A stretch of 64,000 bases of DNA from an uncultured Roseovarius sp. (GTDB lineage Bacteria; Pseudomonadota; Alphaproteobacteria; Rhodobacterales; Rhodobacteraceae), in NCBI GenBank assembly GCA_947496175.1, contig CANMBU010000003.1:248001-312000 (forward strand), given 5' to 3'. The stretch's first letter is position 1. Every line of letters begins with the position of its first letter. Below, one piece after another: positions 1 to 9,677 of this stretch. The notes under the pieces were generated by a model. It saw only the letters and a list, made by a program, of their open reading frames with translations, was not told the origin of the DNA and made no database searches. The position numbers and the translations under genes were made by a program.

Positions 1-1440
1 TTGAAGCTCTCCGCTGTAGAGCAGGTCGCGTCTATCCGTGACGGTAACCTGAGCGCTGAGGCGTTGATGCAGGCCACTCTGGCGCGGATTGGCGAGGTCA
101 ATGGCACTGTGAATGCCATTGTATCTATGGGGGATGAAGAGGTGCTCTTGGCCGACGCGCGCAAGGCTGATGGCGCAGCAACGAAAGGTCCTCTGCATGG
201 TCTTCCCATCGCCATCAAGGATCTTGAGGATGCCAAGGGATTTCCCACCTCGCAAGGCTCACCCGCCTTTGCCGGGCACATGCCAGATGCGGACAGCCCC
301 TACGTGACGCTTTTGCGCGACGCCGGAGCCATCATAATCGGCAAAACCAACACGCCCGAATTTGGATTGGGCAGCCACACCTATAACCCGGTGCATGGCA
401 CGACAGCCAACCCCTATGACACCTCGCGCAGCTGCGGTGGATCGTCAGGTGGTGCAGCGGTGGCGTTGGCGACAGGCATGCTGTCGATTGCCGATGGCTC
501 TGACATGATGGGCAGCCTGCGCAATCCGGCAGGCTGGAACAATGTCTATGGCATGCGCCCCAGCTGGGGACGCGTACCGGGGGATGCGGGGGGTGACATG
601 TTCCTGCACCGTATTTCCACCAACGGCCCTATGGCGCGCACGCCCCAAGATCTGGCTCTGCTTTTGGATGTGATGTCCGGCAAAGGCGACCATGCGCCGT
701 ATGCGCAGGGGTTCGCGCAGGTCGGCACGCCAACACCCGATCTCAAAGGCAAACGCATCGCGTGGCTTGGTGACTGGTCCGGAGCCTGGGCCTTTGAAGA
801 GGGCATATTGGCGCTCTGTGAAACCGCTCTGGACACCTTCGTCAAAGAAGGCGCGCAGGTTGAGACACTTTCAGCCCCTTTTGACCGGGACCTTTTATGG
901 GAAAGCTGGACAACCTTGCGCAGCTGGTCCATGGCCGCATCTCTGGGGTCGGTTCTGGACAATCCAGCGACACATAACCAGCTCAAACCAGAGGCGGTGT
1001 GGGAAATCGAGGCCGGGCGCAAGCTTTCGGGTCTCGACGTGCACCGCGCCAGCGAAATCCGGTCTGATTGGTATCGCACCGCCGCGCAGCTTTTGCAGGA
1101 CTACGACGCGCTGGCGCTTCCCACCGCGCAAATCTGGCCGTTCCCGATGGAAAATACCTGGCCGCGTGAGATCGCCGGTCGCCAGATGGACACCTACCAC
1201 CGCTGGATGGAGGTGATGATCCCAACGAGCCTGGCTGGCCTTCCCGCCGTGGCCGTGCCGGCCGGTTTTGGGCAGGCGGGTCTGCCAATGGGACTGCAAC
1301 TCATTGGGGCGCACGGCAACGATGGGGGGTTGCTAAACATGGCGACGGGATATCACCAAGCGACCCAGTGGCCTCAAACACGCCCGCCGCAACTCCAAAA
1401 TTCCACTTTGCGTGCGCCGCCCCCCGCCGTTAGGCTGTGA
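1..1440 (+). CDS. Amidase-signature family amidohydrolase (5' end possibly cut)
   Basis: Amidase-signature (AS) hydrolase of 479 residues that would hydrolyse a C-N amide bond; the substrate cannot be told from sequence. The Ser-cisSer-Lys triad is readable: Lys73 in AIKDLE, Ser148 in the GGSSGG glycine-rich loop (146-151) and nucleophile Ser172 in [12 protein letters not shown]. The usual family motif reads D-T/I-G-G-S; here two Met residues precede the final Gly-Ser, a variant I believe occurs in one AS subgroup. The first codon is TTG at base 1, so the true start may lie upstream of the window. The stop overlaps the GTG of the next reading frame, but a better start for that gene lies 15 bases downstream. 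Confidence 0.85.
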   Translation: MKLSAVEQVASIRDGNLSAEALMQATLARIGEVNGTVNAIVSMGDEEVLLADARKADGAATKGPLHGLPIAIKDLEDAKGFPTSQGSPAFAGHMPDADSPYVTLLRDAGAIIIGKTNTPEFGLGSHTYNPVHGTTANPYDTSRSCGGSSGGAAVALATGMLSIADGSDMMGSLRNPAGWNNVYGMRPSWGRVPGDAGGDMFLHRISTNGPMARTPQDLALLLDVMSGKGDHAPYAQGFAQVGTPTPDLKGKRIAWLGDWSGAWAFEEGILALCETALDTFVKEGAQVETLSAPFDRDLLWESWTTLRSWSMAASLGSVLDNPATHNQLKPEAVWEIEAGRKLSGLDVHRASEIRSDWYRTAAQLLQDYDALALPTAQIWPFPMENTWPREIAGRQMDTYHRWMEVMIPTSLAGLPAVAVPAGFGQAGLPMGLQLIGAHGNDGGLLNMATGYHQATQWPQTRPPQLQNSTLRAPPPAVRL

Positions 1441-1454
1441 ACGGGGAGGCGGAG

Positions 1455-2261
1455 ATGACCGAAACACGACCATTGGGTGTGCCCGACCTGGGCCATGTCA
1501 CGTTTTCGATGTTGAGCATGGCCTTGTCTCGCGCCTGGCAAGATATCCGACAGGCGCCGGGCTATGCGGTGATTTTTGCCGGTGTCTACGTGGTTATCGG
1601 CTGGATCATGGCGTGGGTGACATGGGTGACGGGACATAGCTACTGGCTTGTCTTTGCCGCCGTAGGCTTTCCACTCGTCGGACCGTTTGCAGCGGTCGGG
1701 CTTTATGAAGTCAGCCACAGGCTGGAACAGCGCATGTCTTTGACATCAAGAGAAGTTTTTGGCGTTATCTTCGATCAGCGCAACCGCCAACTGCCGTCGA
1801 TCTGTGCCGTCATCATCGTTATGTTTCTCTTTTGGTTTTTTGTTGGCCATATGATTTTCGCGCTCTTTCTCGGCTTTTCAACCATGACCAACATATCCTC
1901 CTCGTATGAAATTTATGTCTCACAAGACGGGCTGATGATGCTGGGCTTTGGCACGGTCATCGGGGCTGGGTTTGCACTCCTGCTCTACAGTATCACGGTC
2001 ATTGCCCTGCCGCTTTTGTTGGATCGCGAAGTGGATTTCGTCACTGCGATGATCACGAGTGTGCAGGTGGTTTTGCAAAATCCGGTGCCGATGATTCTCT
2101 GGGGCCTGACGATAGCGGCTCTGACCTTTCTGGCGATGTTGCCGGCCTTTCTCGGGCTTTTCGTGGTGCTGCCGCTTTTGGGGCATGCGACATGGCATCT
2201 TTACCGACTGATTGTCGAGGCCGGAGCGCAAGAGGCTGTTGGCGCTGAAGTCGAGGTGTGA
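1455..2261 (+). CDS. DUF2189 integral membrane protein
   Basis: Protein of 268 residues with about six hydrophobic segments, matching the DUF2189 family ([15 protein letters not shown] near the N-terminus, then paired membrane helices). Function unknown. I chose ATG 1455 over GTG 1437 because a Shine-Dalgarno GGGGAGG sits at 1443-1449. It follows the amidase by 14 bases and is probably cotranscribed with it. It converges with mazG (stop at 2298), leaving only a 36-base gap. Confidence 0.8.
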   Translation: MTETRPLGVPDLGHVTFSMLSMALSRAWQDIRQAPGYAVIFAGVYVVIGWIMAWVTWVTGHSYWLVFAAVGFPLVGPFAAVGLYEVSHRLEQRMSLTSREVFGVIFDQRNRQLPSICAVIIVMFLFWFFVGHMIFALFLGFSTMTNISSSYEIYVSQDGLMMLGFGTVIGAGFALLLYSITVIALPLLLDREVDFVTAMITSVQVVLQNPVPMILWGLTIAALTFLAMLPAFLGLFVVLPLLGHATWHLYRLIVEAGAQEAVGAEVEV

Positions 2262-2297
2262 GGCCGCCTTATTGAAACGCACAGGATTGCAAGCATC

Positions 2298-3110
2298 TTA
2301 CGCCCGTTCCTCTGCCTTGGCCTGACCCCAAAGCGCATCCATCTCTTCCAAATCTGACTCCTCGGGCCGTTTGCCCCGCGCGGTCAACAATGCCTCAATC
2401 CGCTCGAAGCGCCGAGTAAACTTGGCGTTGGCGCGGCGCAGGGCTTGTTCGGGGTCGACCTTCATATGCCGCGCCAGATTGGCCATGACGAACAAGAGGT
2501 CTCCGAATTCCTCCTCGACCTTGTCAGGGCCCAGATCATCAGCAGCCTCACGCAATTCTTCTGCCTCCTCGGATATCTTGTCGATCACATGTCCCGCATC
2601 GGGCCAGTCAAACCCGACCCGTGCCGCGCGTTTTTGAAGCTTGACCGCCCGCAACAGCGCGGGAAGCCCAACGGCCACGCCGTCAAGAACCCCTGTCTGC
2701 GCCTTGGCCGCCCGTTCTGCGGCCTTCACCGCCTCCCAGTCGCGAATTTGCTGTTCGGCGGATTTGTCCCGGCTCTCGCTGCCAAACACATGCGGGTGGC
2801 GCGCGACCATCTTGTCGGAAATACCATTGGCCACATCGTCGAAATCAAACAGGTCACGATCCTCGGCGATTTGCGCATGAAACACCGCCTGCAACAGCAA
2901 ATCACCCAACTCATCGCGCAGCTCATCAAATGCTCCGCGCTCAATGGCATCTGCCACCTCATAGGCCTCTTCAATCGTATAGGGGGCGATGGTGCCAAAA
3001 TCCTGTTCAATATCCCAAGGACAGCCCGTGTCAGGATCGCGTAAACGGCGCATGATCTCGCGCAGGCGTGGCATCCCGCCTTTGGGGTCACGGATCAGGT
3101 CATCAGCCAT
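2298..3110 (-). CDS. mazG: Nucleoside triphosphate pyrophosphohydrolase MazG
   Basis: MazG hydrolyses non-canonical or excess (d)NTPs to NMP and PPi. The 270-residue product has the two tandem MazG domains of the long family form (E. coli MazG is about 263 residues). The first has CPWDIEQDF, EEAYEVADAIE and EELGDLLLQ (about 30-100), the second EEAEELREAADD and EEEFGDLLFVM (about 180-240); the acidic E-x-x-E / E-x-x-D clusters bind Mg2+. The frame is open further upstream, but ATG 3110 is preceded by AAAGGAGA at a good distance and begins the conserved MADDLIRDPKGG segment. It is divergent from the M20 gene, with 64 bases between starts. Confidence 0.93.
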   Translation of the reverse strand: MADDLIRDPKGGMPRLREIMRRLRDPDTGCPWDIEQDFGTIAPYTIEEAYEVADAIERGAFDELRDELGDLLLQAVFHAQIAEDRDLFDFDDVANGISDKMVARHPHVFGSESRDKSAEQQIRDWEAVKAAERAAKAQTGVLDGVAVGLPALLRAVKLQKRAARVGFDWPDAGHVIDKISEEAEELREAADDLGPDKVEEEFGDLLFVMANLARHMKVDPEQALRRANAKFTRRFERIEALLTARGKRPEESDLEEMDALWGQAKAEERA

Positions 3111-3174
3111 TGCACTGGTCTCCTTTCTGGCGTTGAGTGGACCCTGACGTTGCGCACGCAAGGAGTCCAGAGAC

Positions 3175-4350
3175 TTGGCCATCATCAATCGCATCGCCGG
3201 ATTTGCAGACGACATGACCGCCTGGCGGCGACATCTGCATGAGAACCCCGAACTGGGGCTGGAGTGTCATGACACCGCCGCCTTTGTGGTTGAGCGGTTG
3301 CGCGAATTTGGCATCACGCAGATTGAAACAGGGATCGCCAAGACCGGTGTTGTGGCCGTGATCGAAGGGCAAGGGGACGGCCCCACAATTGGCTTGCGCG
3401 CGGATATGGATGCGCTGCCCTTGGAGGAAACCAGCGGTGTCGCGCACAGCTCAACCCGACCCGGCGCGATGCATGCCTGTGGCCATGACGGGCACACCAC
3501 CATGCTTTTGGGGGCGGCGCGGTATCTGGCTGAGACGCGCAATTTCAAAGGCCGCGTGGCGCTCATTTTTCAGCCCAGCGAAGAGGCCAATCCGGGCGGC
3601 GCGCGCCTGATGGTCGAAGATGGGATCATGGAGCGTTACGACATTGATCAGGTCTATGCCCTGCACACCATGCCCAGCGAGGACGAGGGCAGTTTTTCTA
3701 CCTCTCCGGGGCCGTTTATGGCAGCGGTGGACACGTTTCATATTGATATCACCGGTCAAGGCGGACACGGGGCTTTCCCGCATGAAACCCGTGATCCCGT
3801 CATCGCGGCCGCAGGTATGGTGCAGGCGATTCAAACGATTGTGAGCCGGAACCACTATGCGCTTGAGGATCTGGTCGTGTCCGTCACGCAAATCCATACG
3901 GGCAGTGCCGAGAATATCGTGCCCGAGACGGCCTATGTGAACGGCACAATCCGCAGCTTTAATGAAGATGTCCGGCGCATGGCCCACACCCGGCTGTCCG
4001 AGGTGACGGCAGGGCAGGCCTCGTCTTATGGCGTATCGGCTGAGCTGCGCATCGAAGACGGGTATCCCGCGACGGTGAATCACCCTGCAGAAACGGAATT
4101 CGCGGCACGCGTGGCCAGTGAAATCTCTGGGTCGGAGCACGTATGCACGGACCGATCCCGCGAAATGGGGGCAGAGGACTTTGCCTTCATGCTCAATGCC
4201 CGACCCGGAGCGTATCTTTTTCTGGGGCAAGGTGAGGGGCCCATGCTGCATCACCCGAGTTTTGATTTTAACGATGCGGTGGCACCGGTTGGCGCGTCTT
4301 ATTTCGCGCGGCTTGTCGAGACGGCTCAGCCGGTGGGGGCCAAGGACTGA
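3175..4350 (+). CDS. M20 family amidohydrolase (hippurate hydrolase / N-acyl amino acid deacylase type)
   Basis: Dinuclear-metal peptidase/amidohydrolase of 391 residues of the HipO/AbgB-like M20D group; expected to deacylate N-acyl amino acids. Metal-binding elements seen: ADMDALPLEE, MHACGHDGHTTML (Cys and His ligands), PSEEANPGG, ALHTMP and, near the C-terminus, GAEDFAFML with HHPSFDFND. The interrupted dimerisation domain lies at about 185-300. Start TTG 3175 has AAGGAG at 3160-3165, spacing 9. The agmatinase-family gene follows after 15 bases, so the pair is probably an operon for nitrogen recovery from amide or guanidino compounds. Exact substrate unknown. Confidence 0.88.
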   Translation: MAIINRIAGFADDMTAWRRHLHENPELGLECHDTAAFVVERLREFGITQIETGIAKTGVVAVIEGQGDGPTIGLRADMDALPLEETSGVAHSSTRPGAMHACGHDGHTTMLLGAARYLAETRNFKGRVALIFQPSEEANPGGARLMVEDGIMERYDIDQVYALHTMPSEDEGSFSTSPGPFMAAVDTFHIDITGQGGHGAFPHETRDPVIAAAGMVQAIQTIVSRNHYALEDLVVSVTQIHTGSAENIVPETAYVNGTIRSFNEDVRRMAHTRLSEVTAGQASSYGVSAELRIEDGYPATVNHPAETEFAARVASEISGSEHVCTDRSREMGAEDFAFMLNARPGAYLFLGQGEGPMLHHPSFDFNDAVAPVGASYFARLVETAQPVGAKD

Positions 4351-4365
4351 AGAAAGGGGATACTT

Positions 4366-5343
4366 ATGGGACTGGAAGAGGCCAAGGAACAGGTGGATCA
4401 GGCGTTCACGCGCGATGATCTGAAGGGATTGTCCTTTGAGAACACCTTCGGGGGCGCCATATCATTTCTGCGTCGCCGTTACAGCAAGGACCTCACGGGT
4501 GTGGATATCGCCATCACTGGCATTCCTTTTGATCAGGCCGTGACCAACCGGACCGGCACGCGGTTTGGTCCCCGTGCCGTGCGTGAGGCCTCTTGCCTGC
4601 AGGCGTTTGATCCGCCGATGTATTGGGATGGGTTCAGCCCCTTGGAAGAGATGGCCATCGTGGACTACGGCGATCTGGCCTTTGATTACGCCAATATCCC
4701 TGCCTTTCCCAAGGCCCTGACCGATCATATCCGCACCATTCTGGAGGGCGGTGCCGCGAGCATTGCGATTGGCGGGGATCACTACATTTCCTTCCCCATC
4801 CTGCGCGCTTATGCCGAGAAATACGGGCCGGTGTCGCTCTTGCAGTTTGATGCCCATTCCGACACCTGGCCGGACGATGACATGGAACGGGTGGATCATG
4901 GCACGATGTTCTACAAGGCGGTGAAGGAAGGTCTGATTGATCCCGCACGGTCCGTGCAGGTCGGCATTCGCACGGTCAATGCCGACAATCTTGGCGTGCC
5001 CACGATCACCGCCCGCGAGGCGCATGAGATGGGACCTGCCAAAGTGGCGGAGAAGATCAAGTCCGTCCTGAAAGACAATCCCACCTATGTCACCTTTGAC
5101 ATTGACGGGCTTGATCCAGCCTTTGCGCCGGGCACCGGAACGCCGGTCTGGGGCGGGCTTTCCAGCTGGCAGGCGGCGGCGATCCTGCGCGATCTTGCAG
5201 GCATCAACATGGTGGGGGGTGACATGGTCGAAGTGTCCCCTCCGTTTGACACGACAGGGGCCACCGCCATTGCAGGGGCGCATGTGGTGACCGAGCTTTT
5301 GTGCCTCTGGGGCTGGACGCGGCGGGAAACCGGGGCATCTTGA
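4366..5343 (+). CDS. speB: Agmatinase / ureohydrolase
   Basis: Arginase-fold dimanganese hydrolase of 325 residues, likely agmatine to putrescine plus urea; a guanidinobutyrase or related guanidino-acid hydrolase is the main alternative. The full set of Mn ligands is visible: His139 in GGDHYIS, Asp162/His164/Asp166 in DAHSD, and Asp245/Asp247 in DIDGLDP. Ribosome-binding sequence GAAAGGGG lies just before ATG 4366. It sits directly behind the M20 amidohydrolase; urea produced here could be used with the urea transporter genes at the far end of the window, which is inference only. Confidence 0.85.
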   Translation: MGLEEAKEQVDQAFTRDDLKGLSFENTFGGAISFLRRRYSKDLTGVDIAITGIPFDQAVTNRTGTRFGPRAVREASCLQAFDPPMYWDGFSPLEEMAIVDYGDLAFDYANIPAFPKALTDHIRTILEGGAASIAIGGDHYISFPILRAYAEKYGPVSLLQFDAHSDTWPDDDMERVDHGTMFYKAVKEGLIDPARSVQVGIRTVNADNLGVPTITAREAHEMGPAKVAEKIKSVLKDNPTYVTFDIDGLDPAFAPGTGTPVWGGLSSWQAAAILRDLAGINMVGGDMVEVSPPFDTTGATAIAGAHVVTELLCLWGWTRRETGAS

Positions 5344-5373
5344 GCATTATCAGAACGATGAAAGGCGGGTTTG

Positions 5374-5781
5374 GTGCGCAAGGTGATGTGGCTTGTTGTG
5401 ATCCTGTTGGTGGCGCTTGTGGGCGTTGGGCTTTACGCGCGACTTGCTCCGTCAGATGTGGCACGCTGGCATGTCATGCCAGAGGGGGCGACGCCGGGGG
5501 ATAGTGCCGGGCAGGCTGTGCGCGTGATCGAGGCAGAGGACGGTTCCTTTACCAGACTTGATGAGATCATCCTGAACACACCGCGTACCGAAGTTCTGGC
5601 TGGCAGCGTCGAAGACGGCATGCGCACCTACATCACCCGCACCACACTTTTTGGATTTCCCGACTACACGACCGTGGCGCAAAAGGATGGGCAGATTACG
5701 CTGTTTGGTCGGTTGCGGTTTGGAAAATATGATCTGGGCGTCAATGCCAAGCGGCTTGACGGCTGGTTATCTCAACTCTGA
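5374..5781 (+). CDS. DUF1499 family protein with N-terminal membrane anchor
   Basis: Protein of 135 residues with an N-terminal hydrophobic segment (about residues 5-22) that is a membrane anchor or signal peptide, followed by a soluble DUF1499-like domain (TRLDEIILNTPRTEVLAG, then YITRTTLFGFPDY). Function unknown. Start choice is uncertain: TTG 5371, GTG 5374 and GTG 5383 are in frame; AAAGG at 5361-5365 fits GTG 5374 best. It follows the agmatinase gene by 30 bases and converges on the small secreted protein at 5788. Confidence 0.75.
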   Translation: MRKVMWLVVILLVALVGVGLYARLAPSDVARWHVMPEGATPGDSAGQAVRVIEAEDGSFTRLDEIILNTPRTEVLAGSVEDGMRTYITRTTLFGFPDYTTVAQKDGQITLFGRLRFGKYDLGVNAKRLDGWLSQL

Positions 5782-5787
5782 GCCTCT

Positions 5788-6015
5788 TCAGGACGAAATA
5801 CAGGCGTCGCTAACTTCCCGCCACATCGGATTGTTCAGCGACATCTGGCATTGCGCCAAAAAGCTCCGGCCGTCCACTTGCATACAAATCGTTTCGCCAA
5901 GCTCAACGCGCGCACCGGATTTGTCCGTGCAATAGCATTCGACCGTCTTGGTTGCGGCTGCGACCTGCGCCATCGCAGGCAGCATCAGCATTGAAAGCAA
6001 GAATACACGTGTCAT
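5788..6015 (-). CDS. Small secreted cysteine-rich protein, function unknown
   Basis: Product of 75 residues with a clear signal peptide (MTRVFLLSMLMLPAMAQVAA, cleavage expected near residue 20). The mature part of about 55 residues has five Cys (27, 29, 44, 56, 72), suggesting disulfide bonds in the periplasm or a metal site at CYC. I do not recognise a named domain. It is divergent from prfA; its 3' end lies 6 bases from the end of the convergent DUF1499 gene. Confidence 0.65.
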   Translation of the reverse strand: MTRVFLLSMLMLPAMAQVAAATKTVECYCTDKSGARVELGETICMQVDGRSFLAQCQMSLNNPMWREVSDACISS

Positions 6016-6077
6016 GACCCTTATTTAGCACAGTGTTGCGGCTTGACCAATACCAAGGAATGCGAGACACCCCGCCT

Positions 6078-7127
6078 ATGGTGCCTCTAGAGAGATTAGC
6101 TGAAATCACGCAACGCTTCGAGTTTATCGAGGCGCAAATGGCTGAGGGCGGTGGGGACATTGCCAAGCTGGGCCGGGAATATGCGGAATTGCGCCCGGTG
6201 GTTGAGGAAATCCGGGCGTATCAGGCTGCTCTTGACGATATTGAGGGAGCCAAAGCTCTTCTCGATGATCCGGAAATGAAAGAGCTTGCTGCCGAAGAGC
6301 TGGCGCAGTTGGAGGACGAATTGCCGCGCATGGAAGAGGCGCTGCAGTTGGCTTTACTGCCGCGCGATGAGGCCGATGCGCGCCCGGCGATTGTTGAGAT
6401 TCGTCCTGGAACCGGGGGCGAAGAGGCCGCGCTTTTTGCCGGGGATCTTTTGCGTATGTATCAGCGTTATGCCGAGGCGCGGGGCTGGTCTTTTGACATC
6501 ATTGAGTACAATCAGACCGAACTTGGCGGCGTCAAAGAAGTGGTGGCCAATGTGCGCGGTGAGAACGTGTTTGCCCGGCTGAAATACGAATCAGGTGTGC
6601 ACCGGGTACAGCGTGTCCCCGAAACGGAGTCCGGCGGGCGCATTCACACCTCGGCGGCGACGGTTGCAGTTCTGCCGGAGGCTGAGGATGTGGATATCCA
6701 AATTGATCAAAACGAACTCCGCATCGACACAATGCGCAGTTCGGGTGCAGGCGGGCAGCACGTTAACACCACCGATTCTGCAGTGAGGATCACGCACATC
6801 CCGTCGGGCATCGTGGTGACATCTTCTGAGAAGTCCCAGCACCGCAACCGCGAGATTGCCATGCAGGTGCTCAAGACGCGGCTTTATGATATGGAGCGCC
6901 AGCGCGCGCATGACGAGCGCTCGGCAGACCGCGCCGCACAAGTGGGTAGCGGCGACCGGTCCGAACGCATTCGCACCTATAATTTCCCGCAAGGGCGTAT
7001 GTCGGACCATCGCATCAACCTCACGCTCTACAAGCTCGATCAGATCATGCAGGGAGATCTGGACGAGACGATTGATGCGCTCACAGCTGATGCTCAGGCA
7101 AAATTGCTGGCGGAGATGAACGGGTGA
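6078..7127 (+). CDS. prfA: Peptide chain release factor 1
   Basis: RF1 recognises UAA and UAG and triggers peptidyl-tRNA hydrolysis. In the 349-residue product the universal GGQ motif is at 225-227 ([17 protein letters not shown]), and the P-x-T stop-codon recognition tripeptide is PET at 181-183 ([13 protein letters not shown]). The frame is open back to 6033, but ATG 6078 ([10 protein letters not shown]) matches the usual RF1 N-terminus; no strong ribosome site is visible for either start. The stop overlaps the GTG of prmC by four bases, so the factor and the enzyme that methylates its GGQ glutamine are translationally coupled. Confidence 0.95.
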   Translation: MVPLERLAEITQRFEFIEAQMAEGGGDIAKLGREYAELRPVVEEIRAYQAALDDIEGAKALLDDPEMKELAAEELAQLEDELPRMEEALQLALLPRDEADARPAIVEIRPGTGGEEAALFAGDLLRMYQRYAEARGWSFDIIEYNQTELGGVKEVVANVRGENVFARLKYESGVHRVQRVPETESGGRIHTSAATVAVLPEAEDVDIQIDQNELRIDTMRSSGAGGQHVNTTDSAVRITHIPSGIVVTSSEKSQHRNREIAMQVLKTRLYDMERQRAHDERSADRAAQVGSGDRSERIRTYNFPQGRMSDHRINLTLYKLDQIMQGDLDETIDALTADAQAKLLAEMNG

Positions 7128-7963
7128 ACCGAGTTTTTGCCGACCTTGTGCGAACGGCCAAGGCGGCGTTGGATCGAGCGGGGATTGAGCAGGCCGCGCG
7201 CGAGGCGCGAATACTGGCGGCGTTGGCTGCGGATATCCCGGCGGACCGCGCATCCCTGTCATTCAATGAGGTGGTGCCGGAGGCCGCTCAATCAAAGCTC
7301 GACAGCTTCGTGGCCTTCCGGATCCAGCGCATACCGCTGTCTCATATCACAGGTTGGCGCGCATTTTACGCTCATGAGTTTGCAGTTACGCCTGATGTGC
7401 TGGACCCGCGCCCGGAAACGGAAACGTTGATCGAGGCCGCTCTGGAAGATGAGTTCCGGCATGTGCTCGATCTGGGCACAGGGTCGGGGTGTATATTGCT
7501 GTCGTTGCTCGCCGCTCGCCCCGATGTGGCGGGGGTTGGTACAGATGTCTCAGCCAAGGCGCTTGATGTTGCCCTTGGCAATGCGACGCGTCTTGGCGTC
7601 GCAGAGCGCTGTCTTTTTCTGACATCAGATTGGTATGCGGATGTCGATGGATCGTTTGATCTGATCGTCTCCAACCCCCCCTATATTTCCGCGCAGGAGA
7701 TGGAGGGGCTGCAACCAGAACTCACATACGAGCCGCGAATGGCGTTGACGGATGAGGCAGATGGTCTGTCAGCGTATCGCAAGATCATCCCCGGCGCCGG
7801 GGAGCATCTGCGTTCAAATGGGCGTCTTTTGGTGGAAATCGGGTGGACCCAAAGTGCGCAGGTCGCGGCCCTGTTTGAGCAGTCAGGATTTACCAATGTT
7901 AACGTTCGGCCGGATCTGGAGGGGCGGGATCGTGTCGTTGGCGGTGTTTGGCCCGGAACCTGA
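7124..7963 (+). CDS. prmC: Release factor glutamine N5-methyltransferase
   Basis: PrmC (HemK) methylates the glutamine of the GGQ motif of RF1/RF2 using S-adenosylmethionine. The 279-residue product has the N-terminal helical RF-binding domain (about 1-85), the SAM-binding motif DLGTGSG (116-122) and the catalytic NPPY motif (184-187). The GTG start overlaps the prfA stop (GTGA), a common arrangement. Confidence 0.95.
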   Translation: MNRVFADLVRTAKAALDRAGIEQAAREARILAALAADIPADRASLSFNEVVPEAAQSKLDSFVAFRIQRIPLSHITGWRAFYAHEFAVTPDVLDPRPETETLIEAALEDEFRHVLDLGTGSGCILLSLLAARPDVAGVGTDVSAKALDVALGNATRLGVAERCLFLTSDWYADVDGSFDLIVSNPPYISAQEMEGLQPELTYEPRMALTDEADGLSAYRKIIPGAGEHLRSNGRLLVEIGWTQSAQVAALFEQSGFTNVNVRPDLEGRDRVVGGVWPGT

Positions 7964-8189
7964 GGGCTATTGTTCACAAATCCGGCTGATTTTAGCGCTT
8001 TTTACGCAAAATCTGCGCTTAACCCTTGTACAGAAGCCGCTGGCATGCTTACTGATACGTGTCGCAGCGAGTTTGCACTCCGCAACGGGCGCGACGCCAA
8101 GCCAGCACATCACACCGGTTCATTCTTGGCGCAGGGGGCGCCAGCCGGTTGGAAAAGGCGCTTAGAGCAATAAGGCTGTCAAGTTAGTT

Positions 8190-8738
8190 ATGAGATCATC
8201 GAAGTCACGTTCGCGGAACAAGTCCAACCGCAACCGTTCGTCCATGGGCAATGTTGTCAACCGTGTGTTTGACAGTTCAGGCCCGGAAGGCAAGGTGCGC
8301 GGAACACCGCAGCAAATTATTGATAAGTACAATCAGCTTGCGCGCGATGCGCAACTGTCTGGCGATCGCGTTGCTCTGGAGAATTTCCAGCAACACGCGG
8401 AACATTACCTGCGTCTTCTGGGAGTGGCTCAGAAGGAACAGGAAGCGCGACGCGAAGAGCAAGAACGCCAAAACCGCGAACGCCAGGCCGAACGCGACCG
8501 CGAGCGTGTTCACCGGCAGGAGCGGGAAGCCAATGGCGGAGATCTGGCGGATGCACCTCAGCCTGATTTTGACCAGCCCGACATATCCGAGACAGAGAGC
8601 GGACTGGTTGAGACCCCCGAAAGTCAGTCCGACGCCCCGCCACCCAAACCAAAACGGCAGCGCAAGCCGAAGAAACAGGTGGAAGAAGCAGCCCCCGTAT
8701 TGGACGGTGGTGAGGAGCCTCCTGAAGCGGCGGAGTAG
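8190..8738 (+). CDS. DUF4167 domain protein, basic and charged
   Basis: Protein of 182 residues. The N-terminus (about 1-80) is the DUF4167 domain: an Arg/Ser/Asn-rich tract, then a helical segment with GTPQQIIDKYNQLARDA and NFQQHAEHYLRLL. Residues about 80-115 form a highly charged Glu/Arg helix likely to be a coiled coil, followed by an acidic, Pro-rich tail with a Lys/Arg patch (KPKRQRKPKKQ). The family is common in alphaproteobacteria; function unknown, and the basic N-terminus suggests nucleic-acid binding (inference). Its TAG stop lies inside the terminal inverted repeat of the element at 8735-8835. The 226 bases upstream (7964-8189) contain no gene or clear signal I can support. Confidence 0.85.
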   Translation: MRSSKSRSRNKSNRNRSSMGNVVNRVFDSSGPEGKVRGTPQQIIDKYNQLARDAQLSGDRVALENFQQHAEHYLRLLGVAQKEQEARREEQERQNRERQAERDRERVHRQEREANGGDLADAPQPDFDQPDISETESGLVETPESQSDAPPPKPKRQRKPKKQVEEAAPVLDGGEEPPEAAE

Positions 8739-8835
8739 GGTGGGTTTTCAACCCACCGACCCAATTTTGTAGACCGGGGCTCCCGCCCCGGATGTCGAAG
8801 CCGCGTTGGCCTGGTGGGTTGAAAACCCATCCTAC
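8735..8835. repeat. 101-bp symmetric palindromic element (REPIN/MITE-like) at convergent gene ends
   Basis: The two ends are 23-base inverted repeats (8735-8757 and 8813-8835) differing at one position. Each end is itself a hairpin (GGTGGGTT-TTC-AACCCACC at 8739-8757), and a third hairpin CCGGGGC-TCCC-GCCCCGG lies in the middle (8774-8791). Bases 2-4 of each end form TAG, and these are the actual stop codons of the DUF4167 gene (8736-8738, plus strand) and of rsmA (8834-8832, minus strand). It probably also terminates both transcripts, though neither hairpin has a long U-tract. Confidence 0.8.
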
Positions 8836-9677
8836 GGAAGGGCCGCCACCTCGCGCGCCAATGCACAAAACTGTTCCAAACCCACCGTTTCGGCTCGGTC
8901 CGTGGGTTTTATACCAGCGGCGATCAACCGGTCCTCGATATCTGGCGCCAGCCCCTTGAGTGCGGCGCGCAGCATCTTGCGCCTTTGGTTAAAGGCCTTG
9001 GCCACCACATGCTCCAACACCTTCTGATCAGCTTCAAAGCGAGGCTGAGGCAGGGCCGTCAGGTGCACCACGGCGCTTGAGACCTTGGGTGGTGGCGTAA
9101 AGGCTTCAGGTGGCAGGCTCAGCGCGATCTTGGCCTCAGTGCGCCATTGCGCCAGCACTGCCAGTCTTCCATAGGCTTTTGAACCGGGTTGCGCCACGAT
9201 GCGTTCAGCCACTTCGCGTTGGAACATCAGTGTCAGGCTTTGCCAGAAAGGTGGCCAACTCGGGGGTGTCAGCCAACGGATCAAAAGCTCGGTGCCGACG
9301 TTGTAGGGCAGGTTGGCCACCACCTTTATGGGGGCGGTCAGGTGTTGCGTTGCATCCAGGTCCAGCGCGTCGGCATTGATCACCTCAAGGCGCCCGGGGT
9401 ACGCCTGCGCAATCTCCGAGAGGGCCGCAAGGCAACGGGTGTCTTTCTCAATCGCCAGAACCCGTCGGGCCCCTTCGGCCAACAAGCCGCGTGTCAAACC
9501 GCCCGGGCCGGGACCGACTTCAAGCACGTCTGAGCCAGTCATGTCACCTGCGACGCGGGCAATCTTGGCGGTGAGATTGAGATCGAGCAGAAAGTTCTGG
9601 CCAAGGGATTTGCGCGCCGACAGATCATGCGTCGCAATCACCTCTCGCAGCGGAGGCAGCGCGTCGATCCCGCTCAT
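8832..9677 (-). CDS. rsmA: 16S rRNA dimethyladenosine transferase KsgA
   Basis: RsmA/KsgA dimethylates two adjacent adenosines in the 3'-terminal helix of 16S rRNA during late 30S maturation. The 281-residue product shows [10 protein letters not shown] (24-33), the SAM-binding [10 protein letters not shown] (about 53-62) and the catalytic NLPYNV (121-126). Its ATG overlaps the pdxA stop by four bases, so it is the last gene of the operon lptF-lptG-lptD-surA-pdxA-rsmA. Its TAG stop comes from the palindromic element at 8735-8835. Confidence 0.95.
   Translation of the reverse strand: MSGIDALPPLREVIATHDLSARKSLGQNFLLDLNLTAKIARVAGDMTGSDVLEVGPGPGGLTRGLLAEGARRVLAIEKDTRCLAALSEIAQAYPGRLEVINADALDLDATQHLTAPIKVVANLPYNVGTELLIRWLTPPSWPPFWQSLTLMFQREVAERIVAQPGSKAYGRLAVLAQWRTEAKIALSLPPEAFTPPPKVSSAVVHLTALPQPRFEADQKVLEHVVAKAFNQRRKMLRAALKGLAPDIEDRLIAAGIKPTDRAETVGLEQFCALAREVAALP

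Noticed and set aside
546-1314. Long antisense frames opposite the amidase gene
   Set aside because: Typical high-GC shadow frames; the amidase strand carries all recognisable motifs.
7970-8173. 67-codon frame between prmC and the DUF4167 gene
   Set aside because: No ribosome site, no hydrophobic or domain signature, and the codon pattern looks non-coding.
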